Positions 33,515-42,565 of a stretch of DNA of 64,000 nt are shown here, one piece after another. Within the stretch, counting starts at the first letter, position 1; each line of letters begins with the position of its first letter. The DNA comes from Oscillospiraceae bacterium (GTDB taxonomy: Bacteria; Bacillota; Clostridia; Oscillospirales; Oscillospiraceae): the NCBI GenBank assembly GCA_015067795.1, contig SVLU01000001.1:1-64000 (forward strand), given 5' to 3'. Below the pieces are notes generated by a model, which had not been told where the DNA came from, searched no databases, and saw nothing but the letters and a program-made list of their open reading frames with translations. Made by a program: the position numbers and the translations under genes.

Positions 33515-34216
33515 ATGAGTGAAGAAAAACAGAATAATGAATCCATATATCAGAAGGAACAGATAGGGGACATGGGTTCGGTGACTACACGTTCCGAAAA
33601 GGGCGTCATACATTGTCTGACAATCGTAGGACAGATCGAAGGACACCAGACAGCACCCCAGGGAACAAAAGCCACCAAGTATGAACACGTGATGCCACAG
33701 ATAGCGGCAATCGAGGAGTCGGACGAAATCGAAGGACTGCTTATTCTTCTCAACACCATGGGCGGTGATATTGAAGCAGGACTTGGCATTGCTGAAATGA
33801 TAGCGGGTATGACAAAGCCCACCGTGAGCCTTGTGCTGGGTGGCGGTCACTCCATCGGAGTTCCTTTGGCTGTTGCAGCAGACCTGTCTATCATTGCACC
33901 GAGTGCGTCAATGACGATACATCCTGTGAGAATAACAGGTGTTGTCATCGGCGCACCTCAGACTTACAGCTATTTCAGCCGTATTCAGGAGCGGATAATG
34001 GGGTTTATAACAGCAAATTCCAATATTTCCCACGATAAGCTCAATGAGCTGATGATGAATCCCTGTGAGCTTTCCTCGGATATTGGTTCTGTCATCTATG
34101 GCGAGGAAGCTGTGGAGGTTGGTTTAATAGACCGTATTGGAGGGCTGTCAGATGCCCTTGATTACCTTCACGGTGAGATATCAAGGCGAAGAGAGAACAA
34201 TAAATTACCGGAATAG
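33515..34216 (+). CDS. tepA: ClpP-like serine protease TepA
   Basis: 233 residues from ATG 33515 (AAAAGGGGG about 8 bases upstream). ClpP/crotonase-type fold. EIEGLLILLNTMGGDIEAGLGIAEMI (about 72-97) gives the oxyanion loop region, GGGHSIGVPLAVAAD (about 109-123) carries the nucleophile Ser, and MTIHPVR carries the His. In Bacillus the homologue (YmfB/TepA) lies beside spoIIIE/ftsK, as here, and has been linked to protein export and spore protein turnover. No ClpX or ClpA is nearby. Confidence 0.9.
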   Translation: MSEEKQNNESIYQKEQIGDMGSVTTRSEKGVIHCLTIVGQIEGHQTAPQGTKATKYEHVMPQIAAIEESDEIEGLLILLNTMGGDIEAGLGIAEMIAGMTKPTVSLVLGGGHSIGVPLAVAADLSIIAPSASMTIHPVRITGVVIGAPQTYSYFSRIQERIMGFITANSNISHDKLNELMMNPCELSSDIGSVIYGEEAVEVGLIDRIGGLSDALDYLHGEISRRRENNKLPE

Positions 34217-34333
34217 GTGATAAACTGCCGATCAATGGATTTGGTCGGTTTTACATATTATAGTGGAAAACAGAATAATTCTGTGTTATAATGAGCTTTA
34301 CGAATAAAGACAGAAACGTGGGAGTGATATGAG

Positions 34334-35173
34334 TTGTCGATTTTTGTGTCGATACTGTTAGGTCTTATACAGGGCGTAACTGAGTTTTTAGCCGTATCCA
34401 GTTCCGGCCATCTTGCCATCATTGAAAGTATTTTTAAACTGAATTACGATACAGGGAGCAACCTGTTTTTTAATGTAATGCTCCATTTCGGTACACTCAT
34501 TGCAGTTGTTATTTATTATCGCAAAGACCTTAAGGTTATGGTCAGTGAGCTGTATTCCATACTTATCGGCAGGAATTATGAAGGACGCGACGAAAACGGA
34601 CGCAAGCTTCCCAAGCTCCGTCTTACAGTTCTTATTCTAATAGGAACATTACCCCTTCTGCTGGCTGTGCCTTTCAGAAATCAGGTGGAGCAGCTTACAA
34701 TCAGCCTTGGCTGGATTGGTGCTGCGTTCCTCGTGACAGGCTTACTGCTTTTCACTGCAGATAAGATAATACCCGGAAGCAAGAAGGAAAGAGGCATGAG
34801 CCTTTTGGATGCTCTGCTTATTGGTTTTGCTCAGGCGGTGGCTGTTATCCCGGGCTTATCCAGATGTGCTGTCACCATGGTTACAGGTCTTTCAAGAGGC
34901 TTTAAACGCAGTTTTGCTGTGAAATTCTCATTCCTGCTTTCAGTTCCTGCGGTGCTGGGTTCTTTTATTTTTGAATTTGGTACTGCCCTTAGTGAAGGCG
35001 TTGATTGGAGTCTGTTTCCGGCTTACATCGCAGGTATGGTGGCTGCAGCCGTTGCAGGTTATTTTGCAGTTGGATTTATCAATATGCTTGTTCGTAATGC
35101 CAAAACGAAAAAGCTTGCGTATTACTGCTGGGGTTTAGGCGGTATATCATTGATTGTTTCATTATTTATATAA
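34334..35173 (+). CDS. uppP: Undecaprenyl-diphosphatase UppP (BacA)
   Basis: 279 residues from a TTG start with GGGAGTG about 7 bases upstream. It has about eight membrane segments. LIQGVTEFLAVSSSGHL (about 11-27) is the BacA active-site start with its Glu, and VIPGLSRCAVTMVTG (about 173-187) carries the conserved Arg. It regenerates undecaprenyl phosphate for MraY and can give bacitracin tolerance. A -10 TATAAT (34287) overlaps a CAGAAT/ATTCTG palindrome upstream, but no strong -35 is seen. Confidence 0.94.
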   Translation: MSIFVSILLGLIQGVTEFLAVSSSGHLAIIESIFKLNYDTGSNLFFNVMLHFGTLIAVVIYYRKDLKVMVSELYSILIGRNYEGRDENGRKLPKLRLTVLILIGTLPLLLAVPFRNQVEQLTISLGWIGAAFLVTGLLLFTADKIIPGSKKERGMSLLDALLIGFAQAVAVIPGLSRCAVTMVTGLSRGFKRSFAVKFSFLLSVPAVLGSFIFEFGTALSEGVDWSLFPAYIAGMVAAAVAGYFAVGFINMLVRNAKTKKLAYYCWGLGGISLIVSLFI

Positions 35174-35189
35174 TTTGAGGTGAGTTTTT

Positions 35190-37649
35190 TTGGCACGTAA
35201 GAAGAATGACACCAATACTAAAAACACGAAAGCTTCTTCTTCCAAAAAGGGTAAGGCAGAGGATAAGATTATTGCATCTGCACCAAAGAAGAATTCAGCA
35301 ACCACCAGAATAGTAACTGCCTGTGGGTTTGTTGTTGTGGGCATACTTTCTGTTTTGGGTTATTTTGATAACGAAGGTCTGTTTATCAGACTTCTGTGCG
35401 GTCTGTTTAAGGGTTTGTTCGGCTGGGGCTTCTATCTTATCCCGCCAATGCTTGTTGCGGCAGGTCTGGTTATGCTGTTTGGCTGGAAGAAGAATATGAA
35501 GCTGAAGGTTACAGCAATTCTGCTTCTGCCTGTTATCATGGGCGGATTGTATCAGCTTCTCTTTGCAAAGCCTGCATATAGTCTGTCCTGGGCTGCCTTT
35601 AAGTACCTTTGGATGGACGGTATTAACTGTATCTCCGGCGGTGTTTTCAGCGGTATGATAACCCTGCTTCTGAAGGTGCTTCTCAGCGGAATTGGTGCAG
35701 GTATTATACTGTTTGCTCTGTTTTTTGGCGCTCTGTTTGTGTGCCTGTACCCTTGGATCGCAAAGCTCGTTGCAAAGCACAAGGAACGCATGGCAAATAT
35801 GCCTAAGGAAGAACCTGAAGAGATAATCGAAGAACCAAAGCCAAAAAGGGAACGTGCAAAGGTATCACGTCCTGAGAATAAAAGTGCCTCTGAAAAGGTC
35901 AGGTCCAGAATTGATATTGACATTGATGAGCCTGTTGATGTGGTCGGGAAATCGGCGAAAAGTGACATCAAGGTTGAAGGTGTTTTCGATAAGGATGTAC
36001 CTTTTGAAGAACCTGTGAACCCACCGCCGCCGAAAAAGCGTGAGAGACTTGACAGGGAAGAGCTTATTCAGGAATTTACTGCCGGTATGGAAATTCAGGA
36101 TGGTCCTGTTTCTTACCAGTTCCCGCCAATAGAGATGCTCTCCACCGACAACGGCAAAACAAAGCTTGAACCAAAGGGAGATATTCTGGCAAATCAGGAA
36201 CGACTTGAGAATACTCTTGCAAGCTTTGGCGTTCGTGTAAATATCAATAACATCGTGCGTGGCCCTGCGGTTACTCGCTTTGAAATGGAGCTTGAAGCAG
36301 GCGTGAAGCTGAATAAGCTTACTAACCTTGCTGATGATATTGCTCTTTCCCTGGGGGTTGCAGGTGTTCGTATTGCCGCAATTCCAAATAAGATCTCCAC
36401 AGTTGGTATCGAGGTTCCAAACCGCAATATCAGCACCGTTTATCTCAGGGACATCATCGACACTCCGGAGTTTAGAAATTCACCCTCCAAGCTGTCCTTT
36501 GCCATTGGTAAGAATATTGGCGGTGAAGCTATCGTCGGCAATATTGCAAAGCTTCCGCATCTGCTTGTTGCAGGTACAACAGGCTCAGGTAAGTCTGTTT
36601 GCCTGAATTCCCTTATTCTCAGTATTCTTTATAAGGCAACTCCCGATGAGGTCAAATTCATCATGATCGACCCTAAGATGGTTGAATTTAAAATCTACAA
36701 CGGTATTCCGCATCTCCTTGTTCCTGTTGTTACAGAGGCCAAGAAGTCTGCCGGTGCTCTCCAGTGGGCTGTTACCGAGATGATGAAGCGTTACAGCATA
36801 TTTGCAGACACAGGTGCAAGAGACCTCCAGTCCTATAACAAGATGATTGCAGACTCTGTTGACATCAAACCAATGCCTCAGATCGTTGTTGTTATCGACG
36901 AGCTTGCTGACCTTATGCTGGTTGCGGCGAAAGAGGTTGAAGAATCCATCTGTCGTGTTGCTCAGATGGGTCGTGCGGCAGGTGTGCATCTTGTAATCGC
37001 TACACAGAGCCCGAGAGCCGATGTTATCACAGGTCTTATGAAGGCTAATATTCCTTCCAGAATTGCCTTCAAGGTTGCTTCCAGCCTTGAATCGAGAATT
37101 ATTCTTGATGCAGGCGGCAGTGCAGATAAGCTCATGGGCAACGGTGACCTGCTTTATGCTCCGATCGGTGCATCAAAGCCTATGAGAATTCAGGGTACAT
37201 GGGTCACTGATGAAGAACGTGAAAACATACTGAACTTCATCAAGGAGGGCAGTAAGCCTGAATATTCAACAGAGGTTATCGAACATATCGAAAAGGCTGC
37301 TGAAGCCAAGAAGAATGGTAATGCTCCTGTTGAGCAGGAAGAGACAGCCTTTGATGACTGTGACGAATTATACGGTCAGGCTGTTGAGGCCATACTGGAA
37401 TCGGGTCAGGCATCTGTCTCCTATCTCCAGAGGCGTTTAAAGGTCGGCTATGCGAGAGCGGCACGCCTTGTGGACCAGATGGAGGACAAGGGCGTTGTAG
37501 GTCCATTTGAAGGCTCCAAGCCACGTCAGATACTTATCGACAGACAGCAGTGGCAGGAAATGCAGTTTATTCATAAAACTGCTCCTGTTGTGGAGTATTC
37601 CCGGAAGGATACTGAGGTTGAACAGCAGACTTCCGTATTTGAAGAATGA
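35190..37649 (+). CDS. ftsK: DNA translocase FtsK/SpoIIIE
   Basis: 819 residues from a TTG start (GAGGTGAG 5 bases upstream). About four N-terminal membrane spans (45-190) anchor it at the septum. A charged linker follows (about 200-290). The RecA-like motor has Walker A G462-TTGSGK468-S and Walker B IVVVIDELADLM. The C-terminal gamma winged helix (SVSYLQRRLKVGYARAARLVDQME, near 755) reads chromosome-orienting sequences. It pumps DNA across the closing or sporulation septum. It follows uppP after 16 bases. Confidence 0.96.
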   Translation: MARKKNDTNTKNTKASSSKKGKAEDKIIASAPKKNSATTRIVTACGFVVVGILSVLGYFDNEGLFIRLLCGLFKGLFGWGFYLIPPMLVAAGLVMLFGWKKNMKLKVTAILLLPVIMGGLYQLLFAKPAYSLSWAAFKYLWMDGINCISGGVFSGMITLLLKVLLSGIGAGIILFALFFGALFVCLYPWIAKLVAKHKERMANMPKEEPEEIIEEPKPKRERAKVSRPENKSASEKVRSRIDIDIDEPVDVVGKSAKSDIKVEGVFDKDVPFEEPVNPPPPKKRERLDREELIQEFTAGMEIQDGPVSYQFPPIEMLSTDNGKTKLEPKGDILANQERLENTLASFGVRVNINNIVRGPAVTRFEMELEAGVKLNKLTNLADDIALSLGVAGVRIAAIPNKISTVGIEVPNRNISTVYLRDIIDTPEFRNSPSKLSFAIGKNIGGEAIVGNIAKLPHLLVAGTTGSGKSVCLNSLILSILYKATPDEVKFIMIDPKMVEFKIYNGIPHLLVPVVTEAKKSAGALQWAVTEMMKRYSIFADTGARDLQSYNKMIADSVDIKPMPQIVVVIDELADLMLVAAKEVEESICRVAQMGRAAGVHLVIATQSPRADVITGLMKANIPSRIAFKVASSLESRIILDAGGSADKLMGNGDLLYAPIGASKPMRIQGTWVTDEERENILNFIKEGSKPEYSTEVIEHIEKAAEAKKNGNAPVEQEETAFDDCDELYGQAVEAILESGQASVSYLQRRLKVGYARAARLVDQMEDKGVVGPFEGSKPRQILIDRQQWQEMQFIHKTAPVVEYSRKDTEVEQQTSVFEE

Positions 37650-37657
37650 TGCAAACA

Positions 37658-37693
37658 GAGCCGATGAAGGACGACTTCATCGGCTCGCTAATT
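37658..37693 (+). terminator. Terminator after ftsK
   Basis: A perfect 12-bp stem GAGCCGATGAAG/CTTCATCGGCTC with a 5-base loop, then GCTAATTTT. Confidence 0.75.
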
Positions 37694-37707
37694 TTCGGTA
37701 TATAAAC

Positions 37708-38166
37708 TTATATTCGATTAATATAAATGGATTCGCCGCCCAGATATTCATCTGCAGCTCTCCATTTGACTTTATGTGCTTTTATCCATGTAACATCTGA
37801 TAACTTATATAAATCGGTATAATCTTGGCTAAAATAATCACTGTCAAACCAAACATAAAGATCATCCTCAATGCACATATGAGCACCTAAAATTTCGGTA
37901 GTATATTCATCATTTACCGGTTGGAGATTTAGATGTTCCACACCTTCAAATACCAGTTCAACAGCAGAAGGATTTTTGAATTGCCTTTGGAAAATAACGG
38001 ACACATTACGCTTGGAGTTTATCGGATACATTGCCAGATCGTTACCGACATATGCACCGGATTCGTAACGGAGTTCTTTAATACATCCGTCATGAAAATA
38101 ACCGAACATATTCATGAATTGGTCGATATCTTCTTGCGTGTTTATATATGTCCATTTGTTATCCAT
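37708..38166 (-). CDS. Uncharacterised small acidic protein
   Basis: 152 residues from ATG 38166, which has GAGGTGA 5 bases upstream on the minus strand (a GTG three codons earlier overlaps that site). Soluble, with no signal peptide or membrane span. Near the start it has MFGYFHDGCIKEL, a pattern seen in several small uncharacterised families that include immunity-like proteins, followed by alternating strands rich in aromatic residues and a DLYVWFDSDYF segment. I do not recognise it. It faces ftsK convergently and is the only protein gene between ftsK and rpoB. Confidence 0.65.
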   Translation of the reverse strand: MDNKWTYINTQEDIDQFMNMFGYFHDGCIKELRYESGAYVGNDLAMYPINSKRNVSVIFQRQFKNPSAVELVFEGVEHLNLQPVNDEYTTEILGAHMCIEDDLYVWFDSDYFSQDYTDLYKLSDVTWIKAHKVKWRAADEYLGGESIYINRI

Positions 38167-38204
38167 GTAGTTCACCTCTAAAACATTATATCATGAAAAA
38201 CAAG

Positions 38205-38402
38205 AACCGCAAGCTTGATGTGTTAAAGCAAAGCTTGCGGTTTGATATTATAGTGAAATATTTGCCTTGCGGCAAATGTGAAATAATTTGCTTACGCAAA
38301 TTGTGAAATATTCGACTTCCAGCCGAATATGAAATATCATTTGTCCCGATAGGGGACAAATGATAATGAAAAAAGCAGGTTTCTTTTGAAACCTGCTTTT
38401 TT
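38205..38402. repeat. Array of six consecutive hairpins
   Basis: Stems in order: AACCGCAAGCTT/AAGCTTGCGGTT (38205-38242), ATTTGCC/GGCAAAT (38260-38277), AATTTGC/GCAAATT (38285-38302), ATATTCG/CGAATAT (38308-38330), ATCATTTGTCCC/GGGACAAATGAT (38336-38364), and a T-run terminator AAAAAAGCAGGTTTC/GAAACCTGCTTTTTT (38369-38402). Linkers repeat GTGAAATA or GAAATA. The last hairpin terminates tRNA-Leu on the minus strand, so the array lies just downstream of that tRNA. Confidence 0.8.
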
Positions 38403-38403
38403 C

Positions 38404-38488
38404 TGGTGCGAGAGATGAGACTTGAACTCACACGCCATTTGACACACGCCCCTCAAACGTGCCTGTCTACCGATTCCAGCACTCTCGC
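38404..38488 (-). tRNA. tRNA-Leu, anticodon GAG
   Basis: 85 nt on the minus strand. The acceptor stem is GCGAGAG/CTCTCGC, with discriminator A and an encoded CCA. The D arm contains GGAATCGGTAGACAG, the anticodon loop reads TTTGAGG (GAG), there is a class II long variable arm (GCGTGTGTCAAATGGCGT), and the T arm has GTTCAAGTC. It is followed by the terminator hairpin at 38369-38402. Confidence 0.93.
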
Positions 38489-38608
38489 GAACAAGCGTTA
38501 TTATAAACGGTCATATCAGATTTGTCAACACCTTTTTTCAAAAAATCTCAAAATATTTTGAGATCAAAAATCGCTGTTAAATTTTGTTGAAAACGACGAA
38601 AAAATTTG

Positions 38609-38637
38609 TTGACATTTCCAATTGACAATGGTATAAT
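38609..38637 (+). promoter_or_regulatory. rpoBC promoter
   Basis: Perfect consensus: TTGACA (38609-38614), 17 bases, TATAAT (38632-38637). Confidence 0.88.
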
Positions 38638-38644
38638 AAGTTGC

Positions 38645-38824
38645 TATGTGTGAAAAGGGTAGAGACATCTCTCCACCCTTAACTTAGTTTCATTTTACCA
38701 CATATCTCTGAAAAATCAATAGGCAACATAAAGAAAGTTATAATTTCTTACAACTTGCCCGTGTGTATCAAAATTATGCTGTACGGTATTTTTGTGCTGT
38801 ACGACAGGAGAAGGAGTGACGCTG
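38645..38824 (+). promoter_or_regulatory. Long 5' leader of rpoB
   Basis: About 180 bases lie between the promoter and the rpoB ATG. They include a hairpin AAGGGTAGAGA/TCTCCACCCTT (38655-38680) and a direct repeat TGCTGTACG (near 38778 and 38796) close to the SD. This may be a regulatory leader; no known motif is recognised. Confidence 0.4.
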
Positions 38825-41800
38825 ATGCCAAAGGATGTCTATTTCGGCAAAACGTTGAGAAAGAGTTTTGCTAAGTCACGAGAAATTCAGGAGATGCCAA
38901 ATCTTCTGGAGATCCAGAAGAGTTCTTATGAGTGGTTCCTGGAAACCGGTCTTAAGGACGTTTTCAAGGATGTAGCTGCCATTACCGACTACACCGGTAA
39001 TCTTGAGCTTACTTTCCTTGACTACAAGATGGACGAAAATCCAAAGTATTCCGTTGAAGAATGTAAGGCAAGAGACGCAACATACGCAGCACCTCTCAAG
39101 GTAAGTGTATGTCTGCGAAACAAGGAAACTGAGGAAATCAAGGAACAGGAAATCTTCATGGGTGACTTCCCACTCATGACAGAAGGCGGCACATTTGTTA
39201 TCAACGGTGCTGAACGTGTTATTGTTTCCCAGATCATCCGTTCCCCAGGCGTTTACTTTGAAAAGAAGACCGACAAGACAGGTTCTTCCGTTTACGCTAC
39301 AACCGTTATCCCATACCGTGGTGCATGGCTTGAATATGAAACCGATGCATCCGATGTATTCAATGTCAGAATTGACAAGAACAGAAAGCTCCCTATCACA
39401 TGGCTGCTCCGTGCGGTAGGTAAGCGTACTGAAGAGCCTTACACATGGCTCTCCATCGACGGTTGTGACTTCACAGTTAATACTGCTGAACAGATCAAGG
39501 CTGTTTTCGGTGATGATGAACGCATCAACGCAACACTTGATAAGGACAGCTGCAAGACAAGAGATGACGCTCTTCTTGAAATTTACAGAAGACTGAGACC
39601 GGGCGATCCCCCGACGATCGATAGTGCTGAAACACTGCTCCACAATCTGTTCTTCGACCCAAGAAGATATGACATCTCCACAGCCGGTCGTTATAAGTTC
39701 AACAAGAAGCTTGCTATCTGGAGCCGTCTTAACGGTCAGACTCTGGCAATGCCAATCGCAGATCCAATGACAGGCGAGATCATTGCTGAAGCAGGCGAAG
39801 TTCTCACAAGAGAAAGAGCAGAAGAACTGGATGCAAAGGGCGTTATCGAAGCTTATGCTGACGTTGACGGCAAGATCGTAAAGATCTTCTCCAACGGCAT
39901 GGTTCGCCTTGACAACTTCGTTGACTTCGATCCAATGGAACTTGGTATCAAGGAACGTGTACGTTTCATCATCCTTAAGGATCTTCTTGATAAGTTCTCC
40001 GGCGAAGAGCTTAAGGAAGCTATCAAGGAAAACATCGATCTTCTCATTCCAAAGCATATCATTCCTGATGATATTTTTGCTACTGTTAACTACCTGAACT
40101 GTCTGGCTCACGGTATCGGCACTCCGGACGACATCGACCATCTTGGCAATCGCCGTATGAGATGCGTTGGTGAACTGCTTCAGAACCAGTTCAGAGTTGG
40201 TTTCTCCAGAATGGAACGTGTTATTCGTGAAAGAATGACTCTCCAGGATCTGGATATTATCACTCCACAGTCTCTTATCAATATCAGACCGGTAACTGCT
40301 GCGATCAAGGAATTCTTCGGTTCCTCTCCACTGTCTCAGTTCATGGATCAGACAAACCCTCTGGCAGAACTGACACATAAGCGTCGTATGTCCGCTCTTG
40401 GCCCAGGCGGTCTTTCCAGAGAAAGAGCTTCCTTCGACGTTCGTGACGTTCATTACAGTCATTACGGTCGTATGTGCCCTGTTGAGACCCCGGAAGGTCC
40501 TAACATCGGCCTTATTTCCTACCTTGCTTCCTACGCAAAGGTAAACGAATACGGCTTCCTTATCGCTCCTTACCGCCGTGTTGACAAGGAAACTCAGAGA
40601 GTTACCGACGAAGTTGACTATCTCACAGCAGATATGGAAGACCAGTTCATCGTTGCTCAGGCTACTGAGCCTCTGGATGAAAACGGCTGCCTTATCAATA
40701 AGCGTATCACCTGCCGTCACAGAGATGAAATTATCGAAGTTGACAAGGAACGTGTTGACTATGTTGACATCAGCCCAAGAATGATGGTTTCCGTTGCTAC
40801 CGCAATGATCCCATTCCTTGAAAACGACGACGCTAACCGTGCTCTCATGGGTGCTAATATGCAGCGTCAGGCTGTTCCGCTTCTCGTAACAGAAGCTCCT
40901 ATCGTTGCAACAGGCATCGAACACAAGTGTGCTGTCGACTCCAAGGTTGTTGTTTGTGCTGAAGGCGATGGCGTTGTAACTGCTGTCGATGCAAACAAGG
41001 TCGTTGTTAAGTACGACGCAGGCGAAGTTAAGAACTACGCTCTTACAAAGTTCTCCCGCTCCAATCAGGGTACCTGCATTAATCAGCGTCCTGTTGTTAA
41101 GGTAGGCGAGAGAGTTGAAAATAAGACTGTCCTTGCTGACGGTCCATCCACCTCCAACGGTGAAATTTCCCTTGGTAAGAACATCCTGGTCGGCTTTATG
41201 ACCTGGGAAGGCTATAACTACGAAGACGCTATCCTCCTCAATGAGCGTCTTGCAATGGAAGACGTATTTACTTCCGTTCATATTGAGGAATATGAAATTG
41301 ATGCCCGTGACACAAAGTTAGGTCCTGAAGAGATCACAAGAGACATCCCGGGCGTTGGCGAAGATGCTCTCAAGTATCTTGACGAACGCGGCATCATCAT
41401 GGTAGGTGCTGAGGTTCATGCAGGTGATATCCTTGTCGGTAAGGTAACACCAAAGGGCGAAACAGACCTGACTGCTGAAGAAAGACTCCTCAGAGCGATC
41501 TTCGGTGAAAAGGCTCGTGAAGTTCGTGACACCTCCCTGAAGGTACCACACGGTGAAAGCGGTATCGTTGTAGACGTTAAGGTTTTCACCAGAGAAAACG
41601 GCGATGAGCTGAACCCAAGTGTAAACATGGTAGTTCGCTGCTACATCGCACAGAAGCGTAAGATCTCCGTTGGCGACAAGATGGCTGGTCGTCACGGTAA
41701 CAAGGGCGTTGTATCCAGAATTCTGCCTAAGGAAGATATGCCATATCTGCCGGACGGCACTCCACTGGACATCGTTCTGAACCCACTGGGTGTTCCTTCC

Positions 41801-42565
41801 CGAATGAACATCGGTCAGGTTCTTGAAGTTCACCTTGGTTATGCTGCACAGGCACTGGGCTGGAAGGTAGCAACTCCAATCTTCAACGGTGCAAACGAGC
41901 AGGAAATCAGAGAAACTCTTGAACAGGCAGGTCTCCGTTCCGACGGTAAGAGCATACTGTATGACGGCCGTACCGGCGAAGCTTTTGATAACCCTGTAAC
42001 CGTTGGCTACGTTTACTTCCTTAAGCTCCATCACCTTGTTGATGATAAGATCCATGCACGCTCTACCGGCCCTTACAGCCTTGTTACCCAGCAGCCTCTG
42101 GGTGGTAAAGCTCAGTTCGGCGGTCAGCGTTTCGGTGAAATGGAAGTTTGGGCTCTGGAAGCTTACGGTGCAGCTTACACCCTGCAGGAAATCCTTACAG
42201 TCAAGTCCGACGACGTTACAGGTCGTGTACGCACCTACGAATCCATCGTTAAGAGTCACAATGTACCACAGCCTGGCGTTCCTGAATCCTTCAAGGTTCT
42301 TGTTAAGGAACTCCAGTCCCTCTGTCTTGATATCAGAGTTCTTGATGCCGACGGCAATGAAATTGAACTCAAGGAAGACGATGACGATGATTTCCAGAAT
42401 GTTATGAAGGACAACTCTTACGCATCTGACGAAGAGATCGAGTCCTCCGGCTACTACATCGAAAACGTTGATGAGGAAGACCATGAGGAATCCGGCGCAG
42501 AATCTTTTATGAACGCTCTGCTTGCCGGCGGTGATGAATTTTTCGGCGAAGAGGAGGATGAATAA
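38825..42565 (+). CDS. rpoB: RNA polymerase beta subunit
   Basis: 1246 residues from ATG 38825, which follows AGGAGTG; an upstream in-frame start at 38792 is less likely. Visible landmarks are the rifampicin region ([20 protein letters not shown], then [18 protein letters not shown]), the [12 protein letters not shown] block, the active-site [12 protein letters not shown], and [20 protein letters not shown] near the end. The rif region shows the common sensitive residues. The acidic C-terminal tail is a clade feature. rplJ and rplL, usually just upstream, are not in the window. Confidence 0.98.
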   Translation: MPKDVYFGKTLRKSFAKSREIQEMPNLLEIQKSSYEWFLETGLKDVFKDVAAITDYTGNLELTFLDYKMDENPKYSVEECKARDATYAAPLKVSVCLRNKETEEIKEQEIFMGDFPLMTEGGTFVINGAERVIVSQIIRSPGVYFEKKTDKTGSSVYATTVIPYRGAWLEYETDASDVFNVRIDKNRKLPITWLLRAVGKRTEEPYTWLSIDGCDFTVNTAEQIKAVFGDDERINATLDKDSCKTRDDALLEIYRRLRPGDPPTIDSAETLLHNLFFDPRRYDISTAGRYKFNKKLAIWSRLNGQTLAMPIADPMTGEIIAEAGEVLTRERAEELDAKGVIEAYADVDGKIVKIFSNGMVRLDNFVDFDPMELGIKERVRFIILKDLLDKFSGEELKEAIKENIDLLIPKHIIPDDIFATVNYLNCLAHGIGTPDDIDHLGNRRMRCVGELLQNQFRVGFSRMERVIRERMTLQDLDIITPQSLINIRPVTAAIKEFFGSSPLSQFMDQTNPLAELTHKRRMSALGPGGLSRERASFDVRDVHYSHYGRMCPVETPEGPNIGLISYLASYAKVNEYGFLIAPYRRVDKETQRVTDEVDYLTADMEDQFIVAQATEPLDENGCLINKRITCRHRDEIIEVDKERVDYVDISPRMMVSVATAMIPFLENDDANRALMGANMQRQAVPLLVTEAPIVATGIEHKCAVDSKVVVCAEGDGVVTAVDANKVVVKYDAGEVKNYALTKFSRSNQGTCINQRPVVKVGERVENKTVLADGPSTSNGEISLGKNILVGFMTWEGYNYEDAILLNERLAMEDVFTSVHIEEYEIDARDTKLGPEEITRDIPGVGEDALKYLDERGIIMVGAEVHAGDILVGKVTPKGETDLTAEERLLRAIFGEKAREVRDTSLKVPHGESGIVVDVKVFTRENGDELNPSVNMVVRCYIAQKRKISVGDKMAGRHGNKGVVSRILPKEDMPYLPDGTPLDIVLNPLGVPSRMNIGQVLEVHLGYAAQALGWKVATPIFNGANEQEIRETLEQAGLRSDGKSILYDGRTGEAFDNPVTVGYVYFLKLHHLVDDKIHARSTGPYSLVTQQPLGGKAQFGGQRFGEMEVWALEAYGAAYTLQEILTVKSDDVTGRVRTYESIVKSHNVPQPGVPESFKVLVKELQSLCLDIRVLDADGNEIELKEDDDDDFQNVMKDNSYASDEEIESSGYYIENVDEEDHEESGAESFMNALLAGGDEFFGEEEDE

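Noticed and set aside
38205..38402. CRISPR array.
   Set aside because: Linkers are only 5-8 bases, the variable parts are themselves palindromes, and no cas genes are near.
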